Shown here piece after piece: positions 35,054 through 43,475 of a DNA stretch of 64,000 bases (position 1 is its first letter; each line of letters opens with the position of its first letter). The notes under the pieces are model-generated. The model was not told the DNA's origin and did not search any database. It worked only from the letters and a program-made list of their open reading frames with translations. Location of the stretch: positions 93,858 to 157,857 of IMG/VR virus record IMGVR_UViG_3300027747_004779. One strand, written 5' to 3'. Both the position numbers and the translations under genes were made by a program. This stretch comes from a virus.

Positions 35054-35725
35054 ATGGCTTTACGTCTATTAGTCGAAACACCGGCTCCGGAAGAGCAATT
35101 TGAATATATACTAGAAGAAAAAAATTCTAAAGAGCCAGCACGTCTTTGTATTCAAGGACCTTACATGGTCTGTAATGAAGTAAATAAAAATCAAAGAATT
35201 TATGAAAAGTCAGATATGGAGCGCGAAGTTAATCGTTACATTAAAGAGATGGTTAATTCTAAGCGCGCCATGGGTGAATTAAATCATCCTACATCTGCTG
35301 AAGTTAATCTCGAAAGAGCTTGTCATATAGTAACTAATCTAAAGCTAGAAGGTAATTATGTTATCGGTAAGTCACAAGTGCTCTCTACACCGATGGGACA
35401 AATTGTTCGCTCTCTTATTAATGACGGGGTTAAAGTTGGTATGTCAAGCCGCGCTCTTGGTAAGTTAAACGAAGAAGCTGGCGGTGTTAATCGCGTTACC
35501 GATATGCGCCTTATTGCTGTTGATTGTGTTGCAGATCCATCGTGCCCCAAAGCCTTTGTTAACGGTATTCTTGAGAGTAAGCAGTATGTACTCGCTGCCG
35601 ATGGCCAGCTAGAAGAAGTATTTGAGCGTTTTGAGAATGCACTTAAAAATTTACCTGGTAAGGAAATACAAACATATCTTAAAGAGCAAATTCTTTCTTT
35701 CTTTAGGCATTTAAAGACTAACTAA
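35054..35725 (+). CDS. 21: Prohead core protease gp21
   Basis: 223 residues (T4 gp21 212). Catalytic His in MGELNHPTSAEVNLE and catalytic Ser in VGMSSRALGKL, the S-H pair of the herpesvirus-type assembly protease fold. It cleaves scaffold, capsid and internal proteins after (L/I)-x-E during head maturation. Its own N-terminus MALRLLVETPAPEE carries such a site (L-V-E), as expected for self-processing. Confidence 0.93.
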   Translation: MALRLLVETPAPEEQFEYILEEKNSKEPARLCIQGPYMVCNEVNKNQRIYEKSDMEREVNRYIKEMVNSKRAMGELNHPTSAEVNLERACHIVTNLKLEGNYVIGKSQVLSTPMGQIVRSLINDGVKVGMSSRALGKLNEEAGGVNRVTDMRLIAVDCVADPSCPKAFVNGILESKQYVLAADGQLEEVFERFENALKNLPGKEIQTYLKEQILSFFRHLKTN

Positions 35726-35759
35726 ATATGAAAAAAGAGAAGAAAACACTCAAAGGTAA

Positions 35760-35767
35760 GATAAATA
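35760..35767 (+). promoter_or_regulatory. T4-type late promoter GATAAATA
   Basis: GATAAATA, 5 bases (ATAAT), then ATG at 35773. This fixes the start of the small core protein. Confidence 0.65.
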
Positions 35768-35772
35768 ATAAT

Positions 35773-35943
35773 ATGGCCAAGAAAGCTGCTAAAAGCAAGA
35801 TTAATGAAAGTTCAGAAATAGTTAAGTTTTTACGCTCAATTTCTCAAAAAAATTATTCCGAGGCCAATAAATATTTACAGAACGTTATCGAATCGAAGCT
35901 TAAAGCTAAGATGGCTAACGCTCTAAAAGAAAACATTTTTTAA
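35773..35943 (+). CDS. 67: Small prohead core protein, gp67-like
   Basis: 56 residues from the ATG at 35773, which has a late promoter at standard spacing; an in-frame ATG at 35728 would add 15 Lys-rich residues and has none. SSEIVKFLRSISQKNYSEAN then KYLQNVIESKLKAKM resembles the start of T4 gp67 (LIEAIKSNDLVAARKLFAEA). It lacks the acidic tail of T4 gp67. An I-N-E site at residues 10-12 fits gp21 processing. Position between 21 and 22 is as in T4. Confidence 0.65.
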   Translation: MAKKAAKSKINESSEIVKFLRSISQKNYSEANKYLQNVIESKLKAKMANALKENIF

Positions 35944-35944
35944 T

Positions 35945-36835
35945 ATGGAAAACAACAACAATATATCAAGCGTTCTTAGAGAAGCAACCAAAGACATTCT
36001 TACAGAGGATGTTCTTAAGGAAATCGAAGCCGCTTTTAATAGTACAGTAAATGAAAGAGTACAATTACATGTTGAGAAAGCTTTATCAGAACAAGATGCT
36101 GATTATTCAAAGAAGCTCGAAACACTTGTTGAAGCTATCGATACTGATCATACAGATAAGCTCAAAAAAGTTGTTGAAGCTATTGATGCTGATCGCGCTG
36201 AGAAGCTTAAGACTGTTGTTGAAAAATACGAGGCAGCGCTAAACAAAGAAGCCGCTGCATTTAAATCTTCTATGGTAGACAAAGTAAGTAAGTTCCTCGA
36301 TCTTTATATTGATGAGAAATTACCTACTACTGCTATTAATGAAGCTGTGAAGAACAAGAGAGCTGTTGGGCTTCTCGAAGATCTTCGCAAGGTTCTTTCT
36401 GTTGACATGATTCTCGCGAAAGATAATATTCGTGATGCTATTGTTGATGGAAAGACAAAAATTGATGAAGCTGCTAGTCAGCTTGAAGCCGCTAATAAGC
36501 AGGTTACAAAGTTAACTGAAGAGAATAAGAAGTTAACTTCTAAGATTGTCTTAGAAGAAAAGATTTCTAATCTCGATGAAGACGAAAAGACTTATATGAA
36601 GAAAATGCTTAATGGTAAGTCTGCAGAATTCATTAAAGAAAACTTTGATTACACACTCAATTTATTTGAGAAAACTGAAGAAGAGCGGCTTTCGAATCTT
36701 AAAACAGAAGCCGTAACAGAATCTGTATCAACCACAGTTGATAGACCTGTTATTGAAGAGAAGGTTTCTGAGCCCGTTAATGAAGAAGTTGCCCCTGCGT
36801 TTGGCCTCTACATGAGCGAGCTTAAAAAATACTAA
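35945..36835 (+). CDS. 22: Prohead scaffold protein gp22
   Basis: 296 residues (T4 gp22 269), very helical and charged. Contains internal repeats of the form KLxxLVEAID-DHxDKLKKVVEAID (about residues 58-95) that could extend the coiled coil. It forms the core on which gp23 assembles and is destroyed by gp21. The C-terminal FGLYMSELKKY is like the conserved tail that contacts the shell. Follows gp67 by one base. Confidence 0.88.
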   Translation: MENNNNISSVLREATKDILTEDVLKEIEAAFNSTVNERVQLHVEKALSEQDADYSKKLETLVEAIDTDHTDKLKKVVEAIDADRAEKLKTVVEKYEAALNKEAAAFKSSMVDKVSKFLDLYIDEKLPTTAINEAVKNKRAVGLLEDLRKVLSVDMILAKDNIRDAIVDGKTKIDEAASQLEAANKQVTKLTEENKKLTSKIVLEEKISNLDEDEKTYMKKMLNGKSAEFIKENFDYTLNLFEKTEEERLSNLKTEAVTESVSTTVDRPVIEEKVSEPVNEEVAPAFGLYMSELKKY

Positions 36836-36918
36836 TTTTTTAATAAAGATTTAATTGAGGGCTTTGCCCCTGAATAGTTTATAAAAGGTCGACAAGTTAC
36901 ATAGGAAATTATTATTAT

Positions 36919-38424
36919 ATGTCAAAACAAATTCGTCCTACACAGGCTTACATCGATGAGTCTCGCGCGAAAGTATTGCTCGAAAAATGGGGTCCAGTAT
37001 TGGATTACTCTTCGAACAATGTTGCCGCGATTGAAGATGATCACACTCGTTTGAACACCGCCATCCTTTTGGAAAACCAAGAGAAGTGGTGTTTCGAGGC
37101 AAGCAATATTGCTGGAAGTTCAAGTTCTGTTTTCAATGCTACAGGCACTGGTAACCCCAATGTCGGTAACTACGGAAATCAGTTCCCTTCCCAGAATGAT
37201 AGCGCTTATGCTCCTAACGATTCGCGTCTTCCGAAGATTCTAATCCCGATGATCCGCCGTACGTTCCCTGAGTTGATTACTAACGAAATCGTTGGTGTTC
37301 AGCCCATGAGCGGTCCTGTAGGTCTCGCTTTTGCTCTACGTTATAAGTACGAAGGTTCTGCTCTCGGTGCTACTAATGCAAAAGGTCTTGATGGCTCTCT
37401 AGCCTCAGGAGCTCTCGCTGGTGGTCCTCAGAGTCAGTCCTCTGGTGCCGAATTAGGTTATCAATACCTCGATTCACGCTTTACTGGCGTTTCTTCTGCT
37501 GCCCTCTCGGGTAACAGTTTCTTCTCCGTACAGGCTCAGGATCAAGGTGTTGCTCAGTTGCTAGCCAACTTTGAGTTAACCTCAAACATTCCCCAGGTCG
37601 TAGTTAGCTTCGAAAAGACAGCCGTTGAGGCTGGTACTCGTAGGCTCGCCGCCCGCTGGTCTGTTGAACTCGAGCAGGATCTTAAGAACATGAACGGCAT
37701 TGATATCGATACCGAACTCACCAACGCTATGTCGTATGAGTTGCAGGCCGAAATCGACCGTGAAATGATCATTCGTATGATCCAGACAGCCCTAAACGCT
37801 GGCTTAGGAACAGGCTTCTCAGTCTGGTCCCCTGCCTCCGCAGACGGCCGTTGGCTCGTTGAGCGCAATCGCGACTTCTATCAGAGACTAATTGTTGAAG
37901 CTAACAGAATTGCTGTCCGTAACCGCCGTGGTTCGGCTAATTTCATCGTCGCTACACCTCGTGTATGCGCAATCCTTGAAATGTTGCCCGAATTCCAGTG
38001 GGTACCGGTCCAGGGTAATGTTAACACCCAACCCGTTGGCGTCGCCAAGGTAGGTTCACTTGCTGGTCGTTTTAACGTATACCGCGATACACGTACAGAA
38101 GCACAGGCTGAAGCTAACGCCGGAGGAAACTTCGGTGGTAACGGTGGGTTCCCCGCTGGTACAACACGCACAACCCGTCTCGAGTACGCTCTCCTTGGTT
38201 ACAAGGGTCCGGAATTCTACGACACTGGTATCATCTATTGTCCGTATATTCCGGTAATGGTTCAGAGAACTATTGGTCCTAATGATTTTGCTCCTCGTGT
38301 TGGTCTATTAACCCGTTATGGCGTTGTAGATAACATCTTTGGTGCAAATCTTTACTACCACGTAATTATCTTGACCGGTCTCGGTGTTGCGTTTACACCC
38401 GGCACACAATCAGTCTACTTCTAA
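36919..38424 (+). CDS. 23: Major capsid protein gp23
   Basis: 501 residues (T4 521). Clear match across the HK97-type fold with GNYGNQFPSQND, RRTFPELITNEIVGVQPMSG, ARWSVELEQDLKNMNGID, EIDREMIIRMI and GPNDFAPRVGLLTRYG. T4 gp23 is cut after residue 65; here the likely site is E60 in WCFEASN. Codons are noticeably richer in C-ending forms than in the rest of the window, as for a very highly expressed gene. The gap before it (36836-36918) has no gene and contains GGGC-TTT-GCCC, a weak hairpin. Confidence 0.97.
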   Translation: MSKQIRPTQAYIDESRAKVLLEKWGPVLDYSSNNVAAIEDDHTRLNTAILLENQEKWCFEASNIAGSSSSVFNATGTGNPNVGNYGNQFPSQNDSAYAPNDSRLPKILIPMIRRTFPELITNEIVGVQPMSGPVGLAFALRYKYEGSALGATNAKGLDGSLASGALAGGPQSQSSGAELGYQYLDSRFTGVSSAALSGNSFFSVQAQDQGVAQLLANFELTSNIPQVVVSFEKTAVEAGTRRLAARWSVELEQDLKNMNGIDIDTELTNAMSYELQAEIDREMIIRMIQTALNAGLGTGFSVWSPASADGRWLVERNRDFYQRLIVEANRIAVRNRRGSANFIVATPRVCAILEMLPEFQWVPVQGNVNTQPVGVAKVGSLAGRFNVYRDTRTEAQAEANAGGNFGGNGGFPAGTTRTTRLEYALLGYKGPEFYDTGIIYCPYIPVMVQRTIGPNDFAPRVGLLTRYGVVDNIFGANLYYHVIILTGLGVAFTPGTQSVYF

Positions 38425-38482
38425 AAAAAGTAGTCGGGATATAAAAAGAAACCATTTTCACCTAGTCCGTCCTAGGAAATTT

Positions 38483-38516
38483 AAAAAAGGGCCTCTTGCG
38501 GGGCCCTTTTTTTTTT
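38483..38516 (+). terminator. Rho-independent terminator after gp23
   Basis: AAAAAA-GGGCC stem with GGCCC and an unbroken run of ten T. It closes the head operon; a similar strong stop after gp23 is usual in T4-like phages. Confidence 0.9.
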
Positions 38517-38545
38517 GGGTTGTCATAAAAAAATATATGTAAAAG

Positions 38546-38553
38546 AATAAATA
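38546..38553 (+). promoter_or_regulatory. T4-type late promoter AATAAATA
   Basis: AATAAATA, 5 bases (TTTGT), then the ATG at 38559. Confidence 0.65.
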
Positions 38554-38558
38554 TTTGT

Positions 38559-38939
38559 ATGGCAACAAAAGTATTTTCTAATCAAGTAGCAGATCCAGCA
38601 GCTACATTTCCTACATCTTTAAACCTCTCACTAACGTCAAATGGTGTTGATTTGCAAACATTAGGTAGTAATGCAAAAAGCTTGTTGTTTAATGCAGTTT
38701 CTCCATTAGCAGGTTCAACAACAACATGTTCTGTAACTGCTAATAATATAAAGACAGTCTTTAGAGCAGATAATAACTATAACGGCGGTGTATTTGCTTT
38801 ACAGCTAAATGACGGTACATCATATACATTCACATTAGCAACTGCTACGCCAAATGCACAGACTTTAACTTTAAATAATTACGATTCTGTAAGTCCTGAA
38901 AAGCTCCGTAAGTGGGGCCAAGAAAACGGCGGCTTCTAA
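38559..38939 (+). CDS. Small virion-like protein after gp23, function unknown
   Basis: 126 residues, rich in Ser, Thr and Asn, predicted all-beta (SLTSNGVDLQTLGSNAKSLL, GVFALQLNDGTSYTFTLAT). No cysteine pattern or catalytic motif except one Cys. Placement right after the gp23 terminator with its own late promoter suggests a head decoration or fibre protein, but I recognise no family. Confidence 0.55.
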   Translation: MATKVFSNQVADPAATFPTSLNLSLTSNGVDLQTLGSNAKSLLFNAVSPLAGSTTTCSVTANNIKTVFRADNNYNGGVFALQLNDGTSYTFTLATATPNAQTLTLNNYDSVSPEKLRKWGQENGGF

Positions 38940-39860
38940 TTATTGCCGTACAGTCTTCGGAAAATACTTAAACTTATCCCACATAGCATGATTCTGTTTT
39001 AATAGCTCTTGGCTATTAGCTCTAATAGGATTAATGTCAATACCGCCTCGTCTAACGTATAAGCACGATACCATCAGTTCTTCTGGTTTAACTAAATCAT
39101 ATAACCGTTTGTATATAGTCTCACAAATCTCTTCATGAAAATGACATTCATCTCTAAATGAGACAATGTACTGTAATAACGAGGTTTGATTAAGCTGATA
39201 AGGTCCTTTATAATGAATATAAACGTCCCCCCAATCCGGTTGAGATGTGACCCTGCAATTACTCTTTAAAAGAGCTGAATGAAAGCGTTGCACTTTATTA
39301 GAATCACCTTCTGTCCAACCAAGCAAAGAAGGATCTTCCTTATAGCCGCGGGATTTAATTGACGTAACGTCAATATTATTTTCCAATGTAGGGTAGTTAG
39401 CGCTAGAAAACAAAGGCGGATAATACATCGCGTCATCAATAGCTTTTGTTAGTTTAACACATACTCTAACTTCTGTTTCTAATAGTTTAGATAAATCATT
39501 CTCCATTACTGCCTCTAGCTGTTGCAATATGCTAATAATATTACCCTGATACGTCTCCATATTAAATGAATTCATATAGAGCTTAATAGACTTTGATTCA
39601 ACAATATATTTGTTAGTAGCCGGATATACAACCTTAGCAATAGCAGCAATTGGCATACCTTCATTGGTTAAACAAGATACTTCATACGCATTCCATACAT
39701 CGTAACCACAAAATGGGGGATTATCATCAGAGATATCTAAATGCTTTCTATTATTCTGTCTTGGCTCGCGAACTAAAAGTGAAGGGTCATAGGTGCATTT
39801 ATACCCTGTTATTTTACCAAGATGCTTTGATATATTACTATTATCTAATTCCGTATTCAT
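38940..39860 (-). CDS. queF: QueF, NADPH-dependent 7-cyano-7-deazaguanine reductase (long type)
   Basis: 306 residues (E. coli QueF 282). YIVESKSIKLYMNSFNM matches the E(S/T)KSxKLYLxSF motif, LKSNCRVTSQPDWGDVYIHY has the active-site Cys, CHFHEEICETIYKRL follows, and YVRRGGIDINPIRAN is the C-terminal signature of the long (tandem-T-fold) type. QueF reduces the nitrile of preQ0 to the aminomethyl of preQ1. It overlaps the kinase gene by 20 bases. In phages this indicates a preQ1-type DNA modification rather than preQ0. Confidence 0.95.
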   Translation of the reverse strand: MNTELDNSNISKHLGKITGYKCTYDPSLLVREPRQNNRKHLDISDDNPPFCGYDVWNAYEVSCLTNEGMPIAAIAKVVYPATNKYIVESKSIKLYMNSFNMETYQGNIISILQQLEAVMENDLSKLLETEVRVCVKLTKAIDDAMYYPPLFSSANYPTLENNIDVTSIKSRGYKEDPSLLGWTEGDSNKVQRFHSALLKSNCRVTSQPDWGDVYIHYKGPYQLNQTSLLQYIVSFRDECHFHEEICETIYKRLYDLVKPEELMVSCLYVRRGGIDINPIRANSQELLKQNHAMWDKFKYFPKTVRQ

Positions 39861-40419
39861 TAAGTTTTATTTTAATTGCTTCCATTCGTTCTTCAACTGT
39901 TCCTTTTAAAATAGTTACCTTACCTTTTAATCTTTCATCAGATAACCAAAAGTTCTCATACTTATCAATAATTGCATCTCTAAATTCTTTATTTGTACTT
40001 CTCTCACCATCGTCAACTAGCGGCACATCATGAGGACTCGGATAAAAGATATGATCATATTTGTGAATATAGTTTACATAGTACATTAATCCTAAACTAT
40101 TAGATACAGGAAAATCATTTAGCCTGTCTCTAGCAAAATAACTTGTATAAACCATCCCATCCATTAAGCAGCGATCATGCAATATACCTTGAAAATTAAA
40201 ACCTTTATAGTTGTAAAATAAGTTCTCAAACTCTTTATTGAGAATTAATGTCTGCGTCACATCATTTGCACCCTCTTCATTTATATCACAATTATGCCAA
40301 CGCTTAATTAGCCTAGTTACTTCATCAATATAGCAAAGCTTAGATCCATAATATTCTTTACACTTTTTTAAAAGAGTAGTCTTACCCGAACACTGAGGAC
40401 CTGTAAACGTAAATATCAT
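39841..40419 (-). CDS. P-loop kinase (AAA_28/NadR-like)
   Basis: 192 residues. FTGPQCSGKTTLLKKCKEYY (Walker A), LCYIDEVTRLI and LHDRCLMDGMVYTS, with an Asp-Arg-Cys segment like the kinase at 14041 (FDRCPLDN). Probably phosphorylates a nucleoside, nucleotide or base derivative. Sits between a small coiled-coil gene and queF in one overlapping minus-strand unit, which hints at a link with 7-deazaguanine metabolism. Confidence 0.7.
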   Translation of the reverse strand: MIFTFTGPQCSGKTTLLKKCKEYYGSKLCYIDEVTRLIKRWHNCDINEEGANDVTQTLILNKEFENLFYNYKGFNFQGILHDRCLMDGMVYTSYFARDRLNDFPVSNSLGLMYYVNYIHKYDHIFYPSPHDVPLVDDGERSTNKEFRDAIIDKYENFWLSDERLKGKVTILKGTVEERMEAIKIKLNEYGIR

Positions 40420-40547
40420 TCTTTATCTAATTCTATACCATATAACAAATTCTTCAAGATAATAATCTCTGCTTTTAATATTTTGTTTTCTTCTTTTAGA
40501 CGACGTATTTCATTGTTTTTTTGAGTAAAAATATGCACTAAAGACAT
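40416..40547 (-). CDS. Small coiled-coil protein (43 aa)
   Basis: ATG at 40545-40547; its TGA overlaps the kinase ATG (ATGA). The product starts MSLVHIFTQKNNEIRRLKEE and is almost one amphipathic helix with heptad-like Leu/Ile spacing. The tight overlap makes it likely to be expressed. Function unknown; may oligomerise or bind the kinase. Confidence 0.5.
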   Translation of the reverse strand: MSLVHIFTQKNNEIRRLKEENKILKAEIIILKNLLYGIELDKE

Positions 40548-40588
40548 ACTTTAGTATAGTTGTTCTTTGCTAAAAAGCAAAGCTAAAT

Positions 40589-40596
40589 ATTAAATA
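40589..40596 (+). promoter_or_regulatory. Late-type promoter ATTAAATA
   Basis: ATTAAATA, 8-base gap, ATG at 40605. Weaker than the consensus. Confidence 0.4.
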
Positions 40597-40604
40597 TTAA
40601 TATT

Positions 40605-41597
40605 ATGACTAATGATAATTCATTAATTTTTGAAGCCTATTCAAAAAATAAATCTAAGTCAAAAGTTAAATCTCTTCCTGCTCCCAGTAGCCCCGGTACA
40701 AAATCTCTTCCACCACCTAGAAAGCCTAAGCCAGGTACAAAATCTCTTCCACCACCTAGAAAGCCTAAGCCAGGTACAAAATCTCTTCCACCACCTAGAA
40801 AGCCTAATACTGAGACCGGGCCTGGGGTATCTAGGCAAAAATGCGCTAACAAAACAAAAGAAGAACTTTGCGATCTTAATTATGCACTAAAAAAGAAGAG
40901 CGAAGCTAATACTCCAGAAGCAAAAACATTTAAAGCATATTACAACAAATTTTTAAATACATGTGGTGATTTAGTGAGCAAATATGGTTGTAATAAAGAT
41001 GATGACGAGATTCCCGATAATGAGGCGCCAGATGATGACGAGATTCCCGATGATGAGACGCCAGATGATGACGAGATTCCTGATGACGAGATTCCTGATG
41101 ACGAGACGCCAGATGATGACGAGATTCCAGATTTCGAACCCGACCCTACTATTAATACCCCAATACCTTTAAAATTATGCGTTTCAAACGCAAAAGAAGA
41201 ATCAGCAAATGGTACTTATACCTTAAAATCAAAAGCTAACAGACCAATTTATATACATGATAATAAAGTAGCTACTATAGATGCAGATGTTTGGCCCGAA
41301 CCAAATTATTGGTATATACATGCCGTTGGCGGAGTTCCAGTTACATATGCTAAAGATGTATTTGACGTAGATTATAAAGGCCCGGAAGGACGATTTAAAG
41401 CTGCAGGTTATTCTCAAACCGACACTAATGTAACAGTTAAACGCGGTGAATGCGAGCAACAAAAACCAAAGCCGACACCGACACCTGAATCACCGGCGCC
41501 TAATACCCCTGCAGGTACTCAACCAACAGGAAATAAAAATAAAGATTTTGATTGGGATAAAATAGCTGACTGGATTATGAATGGAAGTAAAAAATAA
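40605..41597 (+). CDS. Repeat-rich putative packaged protein with capsid-targeting-like leader
   Basis: 330 residues. Leader MTNDNSLIFEAYSKNKSK with an I-F-E site. Then three 13-residue repeats of the form KSLPPPRKPKPGT (residues about 31-70), a Cys-containing helical region, acidic repeats DDDEIPDDE (about residues 132-178) and a C-terminal beta region (YTLKSKANRPIYIHDNKVAT). Ends with a Pro/Thr linker and FDWDKIADWIMNG. No enzyme motif. The opposite-charge repeats suggest scaffolding or binding. Confidence 0.65.
   Translation: MTNDNSLIFEAYSKNKSKSKVKSLPAPSSPGTKSLPPPRKPKPGTKSLPPPRKPKPGTKSLPPPRKPNTETGPGVSRQKCANKTKEELCDLNYALKKKSEANTPEAKTFKAYYNKFLNTCGDLVSKYGCNKDDDEIPDNEAPDDDEIPDDETPDDDEIPDDEIPDDETPDDDEIPDFEPDPTINTPIPLKLCVSNAKEESANGTYTLKSKANRPIYIHDNKVATIDADVWPEPNYWYIHAVGGVPVTYAKDVFDVDYKGPEGRFKAAGYSQTDTNVTVKRGECEQQKPKPTPTPESPAPNTPAGTQPTGNKNKDFDWDKIADWIMNGSKK
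40695..40807 (+). repeat. 39-bp tandem repeat (3 copies)
   Basis: Units starting GGTACAAAATCTCTTCCACC at 40695, 40734 and 40773; near-perfect, last one truncated. Encodes the Pro/Lys-rich stalk. Confidence 0.85.
40998..41130 (+). repeat. Acidic GATGATGACGAG-type repeats
   Basis: Imperfect units of GATGATGACGAGATTCC and GATGAGACGCCA giving D-D-D-E-I-P-D runs. Copy number could vary by slippage. Confidence 0.7.
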
Positions 41598-41600
41598 TTT

Positions 41601-41948
41601 TTATTTTCCCCATTTACCATTATATACTATTTCTGCAATAATGCCGTATACTGCGGAATCTCTAAATGCATCCATAACCGGCTCATTTGCAGAGCTCATT
41701 GCTTTCTTCTTTAAAACTAAATTAATTAAGCGCTGAATTTTATCATTAAGACGAACCACAATAGCGGATATAGCAGCAAATTTATCTTCTTGTTTTACTA
41801 AATCTGAGCCAAGAGAAATATTACCAGGACCGTAATCAAACTGTTTCTTACAAAATGTCTCATATAATTCTGTCTGTATTTTCTGAAACTCTTTACACGT
41901 TTCTGGAAAATTTTTTTCTACGTATTTAATGGCATCCTCTTTATTCAT
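41601..41948 (-). CDS. DUF1599/Nmad1-like protein
   Basis: 115 residues. YETFCKKQFDYGPGNISLGS, VVRLNDKIQRLINLVLKKK and EPVMDAFRDSAVYGIIAEIV are the pattern I recall for DUF1599, renamed nucleotide modification-associated domain 1. That family occurs in loci that alter DNA bases. Ends a minus-strand operon with DpdA-like, formyltransferase and IMPDH/GMP-reductase genes. Overlaps the upstream gene by 4 bases. Confidence 0.65.
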   Translation of the reverse strand: MNKEDAIKYVEKNFPETCKEFQKIQTELYETFCKKQFDYGPGNISLGSDLVKQEDKFAAISAIVVRLNDKIQRLINLVLKKKAMSSANEPVMDAFRDSAVYGIIAEIVYNGKWGK

Positions 41949-42904
41949 AATCTCACTCCGTAATTCACTTTATTTAAATTTAACGAACCGAGATTGCAAC
42001 CACCTGCATAACTAATCGCACTCTGTAAATCTTGTTTTATTTCTTCAAGCTTTTCAATATATGTAAAGGTATCAGTATCCATAAGCTTCATTGTACCTTC
42101 AATATTTTTCTTTTCGATTTTATTATGTACACTAGCAGATCCAAAATATTGCTTGAACCGTCTCCCGCTTGCATCTTTAACGAGAGGTGCAGGGCTATCT
42201 GAACATGCAGCAAATATAGAACCACACATCACCATATTAGCGCCGGCAACTAACGCCTTAGCAATATCACCATTACTACGCACACCGCCATCTGCAATAA
42301 TAGGAATATTTTTATCTTTAGCACACTCCATAACACAGCTAAACATCGGATAAGTAAATCCGGTTTTATCTTTTGTTGTACATGCATAGCCACCACCAAT
42401 ACCAACCTTTACAGCATCAGCTCCTGCATCGTGTAAATATTCTACTCCTTGAAACGAAGCAACATTACCGGCAATAATTTTAGTAGATGGTAACACTTGC
42501 TTAATATGTCTGATTTGCTCCGCTACTTTTAAATGATGACCATGCGCAACATCTATTGTAATAAAATCAACTTTCATCATGCTTTGCCCTATAGCTGTTA
42601 GTATGCTTTTATCTTTCTGCTGTATGCCAATGCTAATAGATATAACGTTAAATTTACGTAGATTTGCATATCGTACAAAGCTTTGTATATCATTATCAAA
42701 CCGGTGCATAACATAGAAATAACCGTGTTTATCCAAAAGCTCGCATGTGTTCTCATCGATACAGCACTTCATATTAGCCGGGAGAACAGGTAGTTTAAAA
42801 TCGTAACCGCAAAATAATACGTCTGTATCTATTTCTGCTCTAGACTTTACTGTATTAAAATTGGGTTTGAGAAAGACATTCTCATAATGTAAAGATATAT
42901 CCAT
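41945..42904 (-). CDS. IMP dehydrogenase/GMP reductase family
   Basis: 319 residues, TIM barrel. TIDVAHGHHLKVAEQI, AGNVASFQGVEYLHDAGADA, VKVGIGGGYACTTKDKTGF (catalytic Cys loop) and IPIIADGGVRSNGDIAKAL are diagnostic. The size, without a CBS insert, fits GMP reductase (GMP to IMP with NADPH) better than IMP dehydrogenase, but the loop is not decisive. Follows the formyltransferase by one base, so it is co-transcribed with the deazaguanine genes and may adjust guanine nucleotide pools. Confidence 0.88.
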   Translation of the reverse strand: MDISLHYENVFLKPNFNTVKSRAEIDTDVLFCGYDFKLPVLPANMKCCIDENTCELLDKHGYFYVMHRFDNDIQSFVRYANLRKFNVISISIGIQQKDKSILTAIGQSMMKVDFITIDVAHGHHLKVAEQIRHIKQVLPSTKIIAGNVASFQGVEYLHDAGADAVKVGIGGGYACTTKDKTGFTYPMFSCVMECAKDKNIPIIADGGVRSNGDIAKALVAGANMVMCGSIFAACSDSPAPLVKDASGRRFKQYFGSASVHNKIEKKNIEGTMKLMDTDTFTYIEKLEEIKQDLQSAISYAGGCNLGSLNLNKVNYGVRL

Positions 42905-42905
42905 T

Positions 42906-43475
42906 TTAACGTTCTAAAATTTTATATGCTGTAAAGAAGCTTTTCCAGAGGTCTAAAGCAGTATCTCTTAAAGCACCGTATACACCATCTAAATTCATAC
43001 CTTCAATCCCTACCCCCTGGCTCATTAATATCTCACCTTCATCTACACCTGGTGTAACTTTGTGAATCACACAGCCCGCTAATTTATATCCCTCTGTAAA
43101 CGCTCTTTCTTGTGGATTAAATCCTTTAAGTGAAGGAAACTTATCAATAAGTCCTGGATGTAAATTATATATTTCATAATGCTCACAAATCTCCTTAGGA
43201 ATAATTCTTAAATACCCATGAAGAGTAATTACTGGGTTATCAAAACACTTTAAGATTTTTAAATAATTACTTGCTACCGGTTTACTAGGTAAAGATATCA
43301 AAATAGTTTTATTAAGCTTATGCTCTCTAAACTGTGTTGTGTTCAATAACCCATTGTTAACGTTTTTAAAATCTGGCTTATTAGTTACAATTGCATCTGG
43401 GTATACACCTAGCGTATTTGATATATCATGTATCTCAGTACCGGTTTGAGAGAAAAATGTTATCCAAGGTCTCAT
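42906..43475 (-). CDS. Formyltransferase (PurN/GART-fold)
   Basis: 189 residues. VITLHGYLRIIPKEIC, YNLHPGLIDKFPSLKG (N-x-H-P-G, the catalytic Asn and His) and GCVIHKVTPGVDEGEILM (Asp). This triad is the 10-formyltetrahydrofolate transferase signature. Bacterial PurN formylates GAR, an amine on a purine precursor. Here the gene overlaps dpdA (ATGA) and is in an operon with other modification genes, so the acceptor may be the aminomethyl group of preQ1 in DNA or free. I recall a formylamino-methyl deazaguanine having been reported in phage DNA; not verified here. Confidence 0.8.
   Translation of the reverse strand: MRPWITFFSQTGTEIHDISNTLGVYPDAIVTNKPDFKNVNNGLLNTTQFREHKLNKTILISLPSKPVASNYLKILKCFDNPVITLHGYLRIIPKEICEHYEIYNLHPGLIDKFPSLKGFNPQERAFTEGYKLAGCVIHKVTPGVDEGEILMSQGVGIEGMNLDGVYGALRDTALDLWKSFFTAYKILER

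Noticed and set aside
35728-35943. Longer start of the gp67-like gene at 35728
   Set aside because: The ATG at 35773 has a late promoter at standard spacing; the extension is Lys-rich and unpromoted.
37554-38171. Minus-strand frames across gp23
   Set aside because: Codon-composition shadow of gp23.
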